The position numbers were made by a program, and so were the translations under genes. From Bacillota bacterium (GTDB lineage Bacteria; Bacillota; Clostridia; Clostridiales; Clostridiaceae): 27,840 nucleotides of DNA. A model generated the notes under the pieces. It was not told where the DNA came from, did not search any database, and saw nothing but the letters and a program-made list of their open reading frames with translations. The stretch spans positions 1 to 27,840 of the forward strand of contig JAEWQX010000176.1 in the NCBI GenBank assembly GCA_023399035.1, given 5' to 3'. Shown here in pieces: positions 23,225 through 27,840 of the stretch (within the stretch, counting starts at the first letter, position 1; every line of letters begins with the position of its first letter).

Positions 23225-24676
23225 ATGATTAAAATAGTAGGATTAGGACCTGGAGCAAAGGAAGCATTAACAATAGGTACAGTTTGGGAGCTTGAAAGCT
23301 GTAAAAATATATTTTTGAGAACGGAAAAGCATCCAACTGTAGATTATTTAAAAGAAAAAAATATAGAGTTCGATACTTATGATAATGTTTATGAAACGAT
23401 GAAGAGCTTTGACGAAGTATATTTAAACATAGCTAAGGATTTAGTAGAAAAGCATGAAGAATTAGGGGATCTTGTGTACGCTGTACCTGGACACCCTTTA
23501 GTAGCTGAAAAATCAGTTTTCAATTTGATTGAAGAATGTAAGAAAAATAATATAGAGTATAAAGTGATTCCGGCAGTAAGCTTTATTGATGCCATGATGG
23601 AAGGGCTAATGATAGATCCTATAGAAGGATTAAAGGTTATAGATGCATTTGACATAAATAATATGATTCTTGATAAGAGAATAGGAACAGTAATAACTCA
23701 GGTTTATAATCAATTAATCGCATCAGAAGTTAAACTTAGATTATTAGACCAGTATGATGACGAAACAGAAATTTTCTATGTGAGAGCTGCTGGAATTAAA
23801 GGTGAAGAAAGCATAAGAAAAATACCGTTATATGAATTAGATATGCAGGAAGATATTGATTATCTGACATCCATATATATTCCGAAAGATTTAAACAATA
23901 AAAAGGACTTTAATGATTTATTAGAAATAGTAGAGATATTAAGAGGTGAAAATGGGTGTCCTTGGGACAGAGAGCAGACTCATAAATCTTTAAAAAAGGC
24001 TTTAGTAGAAGAAAGTTATGAAGTTATTGATGCAATCGATAGAGATGATGATAATGGATTGATTGAAGAATTAGGAGATGTATTATTACAGGTTGTATTC
24101 CATGCTTCTATAGGAAAAGAAGATGGATATTTCGACATAAATGAAGTAATTGGAGGAATATGCCATAAAATGATAAGTAGACATCCACATGTATTTGGAG
24201 ATTTAACGGATGTTAATACATCTAAGGATGTTCTTTCCAAGTGGGATGAATTAAAGAAAGAAGAAAAGGGATATGAAACATTATCAGAAGAGATGAGGGG
24301 AGTAACAAAAGGACTTCCAGCACTTCTAAGAGCACATAAGGTTCAAAATAAAGCTAAAAAAGCAGGATTTGACTTTGAAGATATTGATTCCATGATAAAT
24401 AAGCTAAAAGAAGAAATTCAAGAGGTAATAGATGTATATAATACAAAAAATATGGATAAAATAAAAGATGAAGTCGGCGATTTACTGTTTAGCTGTGTAA
24501 ATATAGCAAGATTTTTAAATGTTGATGAAGAGTTAGCTTTAAATTCTACTATAGACAAGTTTATTAAGAGGTTTTCTTATATAGAGGAAAAAGTAAAAGA
24601 CAAAGGATTAGAGTTACGAGGTGTAAATCTTGATGCAATGAATAAACTATGGGAGGAAGCAAAAAAACTAGAATAA
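23225..24676 (+). CDS. mazG: YabN-type fusion: tetrapyrrole methylase domain plus MazG
   Basis: A 483-residue two-part protein. Residues 1-220 are a SAM-dependent tetrapyrrole-methylase-like domain (KIVGLGPGAKEALTIGT, VYAVPGHPLVAEKSV). Residues about 230-480 are MazG nucleoside triphosphate pyrophosphohydrolase with CPWDREQTHKSL, the metal-binding EESYEV (262-267), EELGDVLLQ (281-289) and a second, partial MazG copy with KDEVGDLLFSCVN. MazG removes aberrant or excess NTPs; the role of the methylase-like part is not known. The same fusion is YabN in B. subtilis, in the same place. The start follows AAAGGAGAG. A 9-bp inverted repeat overlaps the stop (24665-24673, 24698-24706) but lacks a T run. 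Confidence 0.95.
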   Translation: MIKIVGLGPGAKEALTIGTVWELESCKNIFLRTEKHPTVDYLKEKNIEFDTYDNVYETMKSFDEVYLNIAKDLVEKHEELGDLVYAVPGHPLVAEKSVFNLIEECKKNNIEYKVIPAVSFIDAMMEGLMIDPIEGLKVIDAFDINNMILDKRIGTVITQVYNQLIASEVKLRLLDQYDDETEIFYVRAAGIKGEESIRKIPLYELDMQEDIDYLTSIYIPKDLNNKKDFNDLLEIVEILRGENGCPWDREQTHKSLKKALVEESYEVIDAIDRDDDNGLIEELGDVLLQVVFHASIGKEDGYFDINEVIGGICHKMISRHPHVFGDLTDVNTSKDVLSKWDELKKEEKGYETLSEEMRGVTKGLPALLRAHKVQNKAKKAGFDFEDIDSMINKLKEEIQEVIDVYNTKNMDKIKDEVGDLLFSCVNIARFLNVDEELALNSTIDKFIKRFSYIEEKVKDKGLELRGVNLDAMNKLWEEAKKLE

Positions 24677-24789
24677 CCTCAATTAAATAAAGGAATTTTC
24701 TAGTTTATGAAGAATAATATTTTATTAAGAACTATATTGTAAATCTTTATGTATATTTAGTTATATCTAGGAAAATAAAGACTTTTCTA

Positions 24790-24818
24790 TAGACGGTTAG
24801 CTAAAGAGGATATATAAT
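24790..24818 (+). promoter_or_regulatory. Putative sigma-A promoter of the HU gene
   Basis: TAGACG (24790-24795, 4 of 6), 17-bp spacer, perfect TATAAT (24813-24818), 77 bases before the HU start codon. Confidence 0.5.
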
Positions 24819-24894
24819 AAAGAAGTGCAATTTAGTACATAATTTAGAAAGCAGTTAAAAATTTAGATAACTGGATTTTAAGGAGGATGTTATT

Positions 24895-25170
24895 GTGAAT
24901 AAAGCAGAATTAATAACTAGTATGGCAGAAAAAAGTAAATTAACTAAAAAAGACGCAGAATTAGCTTTAAAATCATTCATTGAAAGTGTAGAAGAAGCAT
25001 TAGAAAATGGTGAAAAAGTTCAATTAGTTGGATTCGGAACTTTCGAAACTAGAGAAAGAGCAGCTAGAGAAGGAAGAAACCCAAGAACTAAAGAAGCTAT
25101 CACTATTCCTGCAACAACTGTTCCAGTATTTAAAGCAGGTAAAGAATTCAAAGATAAAGTTAACAAGTAA
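24895..25170 (+). CDS. hup: HU-type DNA-binding protein
   Basis: A 91-residue nucleoid protein that binds and bends DNA as a dimer. It starts at GTG (24895), 5 bases after AAGGAGGATG. Hallmarks: N-terminal MNKAELITSMAEKSKLTKKDAE, the body VQLVGFGTFETRERAAREGRNPRT, the DNA-binding arm with P-A-T-T-V-P and the closing FKAGKEFKDKVN. HU rather than IHF is expected in this phylum. It has its own promoter and is followed by a terminator, then rqcP. In B. subtilis hbs is elsewhere. Confidence 0.97.
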   Translation: MNKAELITSMAEKSKLTKKDAELALKSFIESVEEALENGEKVQLVGFGTFETRERAAREGRNPRTKEAITIPATTVPVFKAGKEFKDKVNK

Positions 25171-25193
25171 GATAACGTTAACTAAGTGATAAT

Positions 25194-25221
25194 GAACCCG
25201 AGTTAACTCTCGGGTTCTTTT
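25194..25221 (+). terminator. Terminator/attenuator between HU and rqcP
   Basis: A 9-bp GC-rich stem (GAACCCGAG 25194-25202, CTCGGGTTC 25209-25217), 6-base loop, then TTTT. Since no promoter is visible between it and rqcP 17 bases on, read-through probably supplies rqcP. Confidence 0.82.
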
Positions 25222-25237
25222 GATAAAGGAGTTAATT

Positions 25238-25498
25238 ATGAGATTAGATAAGTATTTAAAGGTATCTCGTATAATAAAACGAAGAACAGTAGCTAAAGAA
25301 GTGTGTGAGAGTGGACGTATAACTATAAACAATAAAGTTGCAAAACCTTCTACAAAGATTAAAGAAGGAGATATAATAGAAATCACATTTGCAAACAGAA
25401 GACTTAAAGCCCAGATAGTCAATATAGCAGAGCATGTTAGAAAAGAAGATGCAAAGGAAATGTATATAATTATTGAAGGCGAAGAAGATAAAGAGTAG
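25238..25498 (+). CDS. rqcP: RqcP (YabO), S4-domain ribosome quality control factor
   Basis: An 86-residue S4 RNA-binding protein. In B. subtilis RqcP works with RqcH on obstructed 50S subunits, holding the P-site tRNA during C-terminal alanine tailing. The ATG at 25238 follows AAAGGAG (25225-25231); an upstream in-frame ATG at 25220 precedes that site. The S4 core MRLDKYLKVSRIIKRR is at 1-16; R2 and R16, reported as important in the Bacillus protein, are both kept. It is also related to Hsp15. It probably depends on read-through from the HU gene. Confidence 0.93.
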   Translation: MRLDKYLKVSRIIKRRTVAKEVCESGRITINNKVAKPSTKIKEGDIIEITFANRRLKAQIVNIAEHVRKEDAKEMYIIIEGEEDKE

Positions 25499-25526
25499 TA
25501 ACTTTAATAAGTTAACTACTTTTTTT
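25494..25526 (+). terminator. Terminator overlapping the rqcP stop codon
   Basis: An 11-bp stem with one bulged A (arms 25494-25504 and 25509-25520) followed by a run of seven T residues ending at 25526. The left arm contains the stop codon. Confidence 0.8.
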
Positions 25527-25637
25527 GAAAGTTTTTTCATTTATTATTAATAATATTTATATAACATCATCTATTTAAAGAAAATAATACGGAAGCATTT
25601 ATGATGGTCATCAATCTTCTAAATAAAATTTGTTATA

Positions 25638-25645
25638 CATATATT
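25638..25645 (+). promoter_or_regulatory. Possible sigma-E -10 element before yabP
   Basis: CATATATT differs from the sigma-E -10 consensus CATACAHT at one position and lies 35 bases before the yabP start. I see only a poor -35 (near 25618-25624). yabP is sigma-E-dependent in B. subtilis, which is the reason to note it. Confidence 0.3.
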
Positions 25646-25679
25646 TATTGTATAAAAACAATAATATGGAGGAGTTCTG

Positions 25680-25973
25680 ATGGAAAAAAGAGCTGACAAT
25701 ATAGTCCAGGATAATAAATCCAGTCTAAGCCTTGAAAATAGAAAGAAGTTAACATTAAGTGGAGTTATTGAGGTTATGAGTTTTGATGAGGAAAAGATTG
25801 ATCTTACAACTAAGCTCGGAAACCTAACTATTAAAGGTGAAGAATTAAAAATGAATAAACTGGATGTTCAAAATGGTGATGTAATAATAATCGGAAATAT
25901 AGCTTCTATGGTTTATAATGGAAAAGTATCGAAAAAAAATGGGGAAAGTTTATTAAGTAAACTTTTTAAATAG
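25680..25973 (+). CDS. yabP: Sporulation protein YabP
   Basis: A 97-residue protein of the YabP/YqfC family, made in the mother cell during sporulation in Bacillus; its biochemical role is unknown. The core (about 22-90) is a beta-rich domain with the pattern RKKLTLSGVIEVMSFDEE, LGNLTIKGEELKMNKLD and GDVIIIGNIASMVY. There is no signal peptide or membrane segment. The start follows GGAGGAG (25668-25674). yabQ begins 9 bases after its stop, so the two are co-expressed. Confidence 0.92.
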   Translation: MEKRADNIVQDNKSSLSLENRKKLTLSGVIEVMSFDEEKIDLTTKLGNLTIKGEELKMNKLDVQNGDVIIIGNIASMVYNGKVSKKNGESLLSKLFK

Positions 25974-25982
25974 GTGAACAGT

Positions 25983-26375
25983 ATGCCGTTAGAGATAAAT
26001 ATGCAGGTGAATATTGTTGTTTATAGTTTTATTGCAGGAATTATCACTGGTATTTTATTCGATATGTATAGAATATTCAGAGGTATGAATAAAATTAAAA
26101 TTATAACAGTAATTGAAGATATATTATTTTGGTCATTATCATCACTAATAATATTTACTTTTCTATTATACATGAATTATGCATTTTTAACTTTATACGT
26201 ATATGTTTTTATGGCAATTTCACTGGGAATATATTTAAGGTTCTTGAGCAGGGTCTTTTACAATTTCGAAAGGCAGTTTGTCCAGAAATTATATAAGATA
26301 ATAAGAGTGATATTTAAAAACATAATATACCCTTTAAAAATAGTTATGTATAAGGTTACAGATAAGCGCAAATGA
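25983..26375 (+). CDS. yabQ: Spore cortex biosynthesis protein YabQ
   Basis: A 130-residue membrane protein of the YabQ family; B. subtilis YabQ is needed for cortex formation and sits in the membranes around the forespore. I choose the ATG at 25983, 5 bases after AGGTGA; a GTG at 25974 is in frame but lies inside this site. Three hydrophobic segments (about residues 10-30, 41-62 and 65-85) are followed by a basic C-terminal tail. IAGIITGILFDMYRIFRG and IEDILFWSLSS match the family pattern. It is shorter than the Bacillus protein, which I recall as about 210 residues. Confidence 0.9.
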   Translation: MPLEINMQVNIVVYSFIAGIITGILFDMYRIFRGMNKIKIITVIEDILFWSLSSLIIFTFLLYMNYAFLTLYVYVFMAISLGIYLRFLSRVFYNFERQFVQKLYKIIRVIFKNIIYPLKIVMYKVTDKRK

Positions 26376-26407
26376 TAAAAAACTACTTGAATATTAATAG
26401 GTTAGTG

Positions 26408-26436
26408 TTTACAATAGACTTAAGAGAATTTGTAAA
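26408..26436 (+). promoter_or_regulatory. Putative promoter of divIC
   Basis: TTTACA (26408-26413), 17-bp spacer, TGTAAA (26431-26436); 5 of 6 and 4 of 6 matches. It would let the division gene be expressed in growth independently of the sporulation genes yabP-yabQ. Confidence 0.4.
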
Positions 26437-26451
26437 ATAGAGGTTCTATGG

Positions 26452-26751
26452 ATGAAAAAGAAATTAATAATAAAGAAGCTGATAATTATTGCTTTTATTA
26501 TTTTCTTTGCAGGAAGTTATATTAATCAGTTAATAACTATGAGGAAAATAGAAAGTGAAATAGCAAATAAACAATCTCAATTGGAAGAAATTCAAGAAAA
26601 GAATGAAAGACTACAAGAAGAGGTAGAAAAGATTAATTCTAATTCAGCTGATTACTTGGAAAAATTAGCAAGAGAAAGACTTGGTATGATTAAGCCGGGT
26701 GAAAAAGTTGTTAATAGTAGTAGTGATGGAAAAGAGGCTAATCCGAATTAA
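26452..26751 (+). CDS. divIC: Cell division protein DivIC/FtsB family
   Basis: A 99-residue bitopic protein of the septum-formation-initiator family. It has a short basic cytoplasmic start, one membrane segment (about 8-27), a coiled coil (about 31-66, heptads of I/L/E/K) and a C-terminal segment LEKLARERLGMIKPGEKVV typical of the family. DivIC pairs with FtsL and DivIB/FtsQ in the divisome. The ATG at 26452 follows AGAGGT. Position between yabQ and yabR agrees with B. subtilis divIC and supports this name over a generic FtsB. Confidence 0.93.
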   Translation: MKKKLIIKKLIIIAFIIFFAGSYINQLITMRKIESEIANKQSQLEEIQEKNERLQEEVEKINSNSADYLEKLARERLGMIKPGEKVVNSSSDGKEANPN

Positions 26752-26885
26752 CATTTATTTTATAGAGGAACTTAGTGCATAGAATAAATTAAAAGAATAC
26801 TTTAGTATTAAAATTAAAGAACAGCTGTAATAGGTAGTTCTTGATAATAAATATATTTTTAAATTTAAGGAGGAATCTTTTAAAC

Positions 26886-27290
26886 ATGACCTTAATGGCA
26901 GGAAACATAGTAGAAGGCACAGTGGTAAACATCACAAATTTTGGAGCTTTTATAGAAGTTGAAGGAAAGACTGGATTAGTTCATATCTCAGAAGTAGCTG
27001 ATTCTTATGTAAAAGACATTAGAGAACATCTTAGTGAACAAGATAAAGTAAAAGTAAAGGTTATTTCAATTGATGACAATGGGAAGATTAGTCTTTCAAT
27101 AAAACAGGCTAATGTTCAAAGAAAGTCAGCTAGGCCAGCAGAAATTGACTGGAGTGCATCTGAAAAGAAAAAGGCAAATGGAAATTTTGAAGATATAATG
27201 TCAAAATTTTTAAAAGATAGTGAAGAAAGAATGCAGGATGTAAAAAAACATCAAGAATTCAAGAGTAAAGGCGGAAGAAAAGGCTGCTAA
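26886..27290 (+). CDS. yabR: S1-domain RNA-binding protein YabR
   Basis: A 134-residue protein with one S1 RNA-binding domain at about 4-74 (GNIVEGTVVNITNFGAFIEV, KTGLVHISEVA, VKVKVISIDDNGKISLSIK) followed by a lysine-rich, probably disordered tail. The start is the ATG at 26886, 11 bases after AAGGAGGA (26867-26874); an in-frame ATG at 26841 precedes that site. It resembles the general stress protein 13 (YugI) and polynucleotide phosphorylase S1 domains; the position after divIC makes it YabR. Its exact RNA target is unknown. The 134 bases upstream hold no clear promoter; AATACTTTAGTATT (26796-26809) is a small palindrome. Confidence 0.93.
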   Translation: MTLMAGNIVEGTVVNITNFGAFIEVEGKTGLVHISEVADSYVKDIREHLSEQDKVKVKVISIDDNGKISLSIKQANVQRKSARPAEIDWSASEKKKANGNFEDIMSKFLKDSEERMQDVKKHQEFKSKGGRKGC

Positions 27291-27335
27291 TATTCTTTAT
27301 ACCTATATAGATAATTTAAATAGTATTTGATTAAA

Positions 27336-27386
27336 AATGTAGAATAGATAAAAATTATTTTATTAATTGATGATCTATTCTACATT
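27336..27386. terminator. Terminator-like perfect inverted repeat after yabR
   Basis: A perfect 14-bp stem (arms 27336-27349 and 27373-27386) with a 23-base loop. The plus-strand tail (ATTTAG) is a poor T tract; the minus-strand side has a better one (ATTTTTAA). It separates yabR from the tRNA promoter. Confidence 0.65.
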
Positions 27387-27453
27387 ATTTAGCTACAGGA
27401 AACCTAGATATAAAGCTGAGTTTAATTAAATAAAAAATATTTTAAATTTTTTG

Positions 27454-27482
27454 TTGACAGTATGCAGAATATGCATTATAAT
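27454..27482 (+). promoter_or_regulatory. Consensus sigma-A promoter of the tRNA cluster
   Basis: TTGACA (27454-27459), exactly 17 bp, TATAAT (27477-27482): both hexamers perfect. It lies 40 bases before the first tRNA and is the strongest promoter in the window. Confidence 0.92.
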
Positions 27483-27522
27483 TAGTTTTGTTGTTGGCAA
27501 TAGCAGTCAGCAAAAAGGATAT

Positions 27523-27611
27523 GCCGAAGTGGCGGAACTGGCAGACGCACAGGACTTAAAATCCTGCGGTGGTTAAACACCGTACCGGTTCGATTCCGGT
27601 CTTCGGCACCA
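27523..27611 (+). tRNA. tRNA-Leu (anticodon UAA)
   Basis: An 89-base class II tRNA. The acceptor stem pairs GCCGAAG (27523-27529) with CTTCGGC (27601-27607); CCA is encoded. The anticodon loop CTTAAAA sits between CAGGA and TCCTG, giving UAA. A long variable arm CGGTG/CACCG is present. It reads leucine UUA/UUG, frequent codons in this genome. Confidence 0.97.
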
Positions 27612-27637
27612 AGTATATATGATAGAAATGGTTTTAT

Positions 27638-27713
<76 letters not shown>

Positions 27714-27721
27714 ATTAATAT

Positions 27722-27798
27722 GGCGGAATAGCTCAGCTGGCTAGAGCACTCGGTTCATACCCGAGGTGTCGTAGGTTCAAGTCCTATTTCCGCTACCA
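27722..27798 (+). tRNA. Elongator tRNA-Met (anticodon CAU)
   Basis: A 77-base tRNA with encoded CCA; acceptor GGCGGAA against TTCCGCT. The loop TTCATAC gives CAU. Its body (GGCGG, TAGCTCAGCTGGCTAGAGC, CGGTTCATACCCG) resembles B. subtilis elongator tRNA-Met and not the lysidine-modified tRNA-Ile(CAU), so Met is preferred. Confidence 0.88.
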
Positions 27799-27804
27799 AT
27801 ATGT

Positions 27805-27840
27805 GCCGAAGTGGCGGAACTGGCAGACGCACAGGACTTA
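27805..27840 (+). tRNA. tRNA-Leu (UAA), second copy, cut by the window edge
   Basis: The 36 visible bases are identical to the start of the tRNA-Leu at 27523, including the upstream TGCC context. The anticodon arm is cut off, so UAA is inferred from identity. Confidence 0.9.

Noticed and set aside
24665..24706. Terminator overlapping the mazG stop codon
   Set aside because: 9-bp arms with a 24-base loop and no T tract after it.
25024..25540. Minus-strand frames opposite hup and rqcP
   Set aside because: They are shadows of well-recognised plus-strand genes, with no ribosome binding site.

Overview
The window is an AT-rich chromosomal stretch from a low-GC, spore-forming Firmicute, most probably Clostridium sensu stricto. 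The evidence is the base composition, strong GGAGG ribosome binding sites, sporulation genes (spoVG, spoVT, a spoVB-type flippase, yabP, yabQ), an anaerobic ribonucleotide reductase activase fragment (nrdG) at the left edge, and protein sequences of clostridial type. I see no transposase, phage gene, CRISPR array or integron. Apart from one orphan hypothetical gene, everything looks like core chromosome.

Left part (1-8794) is a set of mostly single-gene units: the end of nrdG, a 3-methyladenine DNA glycosylase (mpg), an unrecognised 197-residue protein, ATP-dependent PEP carboxykinase (pckA), asparaginyl-tRNA synthetase (asnS, minus), a calcineurin-like phosphoesterase (minus), an M24 Xaa-Pro peptidase and murC (minus). 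Convergent pairs are separated by long perfect bidirectional terminators (3671-3714 and 7354-7403). Upstream of mpg sits a cluster of three DnaA-box-like 9-mers.

Right part (9271-27840) follows the order of the Bacillus subtilis purR-to-spoIIE region: purR, spoVG, glmU, prs, pth, mfd, spoVT, a MOP-family flippase, mazG/yabN, rqcP (yabO), yabP, yabQ, divIC, yabR, then tRNA genes. Differences from Bacillus, as I remember that locus, are: no yabJ after purR; an OmpR-type two-component system between prs and pth, where ctc sits; no fin/yabK; a PrsA-like foldase lipoprotein between mfd and spoVT; and an HU gene before rqcP. The genes link purine and PRPP control, UDP-GlcNAc and peptidoglycan precursor supply, translation quality control (pth, rqcP), transcription-coupled repair (mfd), sporulation and septation. 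The region is punctuated by terminators and by recognisable promoters, including a sigma-H-like promoter before spoVG and a perfect TTGACA-17-TATAAT promoter before the tRNA cluster. The tRNA cluster reads Leu(UAA), fMet(CAU), Met(CAU), then a second, identical Leu gene cut by the window edge.

I do not find a large undescribed multi-gene system. The most interesting items are regulatory: the DnaA-box cluster at 239-301; a long hairpin that buries the ribosome binding site of the spoVB-type gene (21615-21669); a 12-bp direct repeat with 21-bp period upstream of spoVT; a palindrome at the promoter of the orphan hypothetical gene; and a structured island in the very AT-rich murC-purR spacer.
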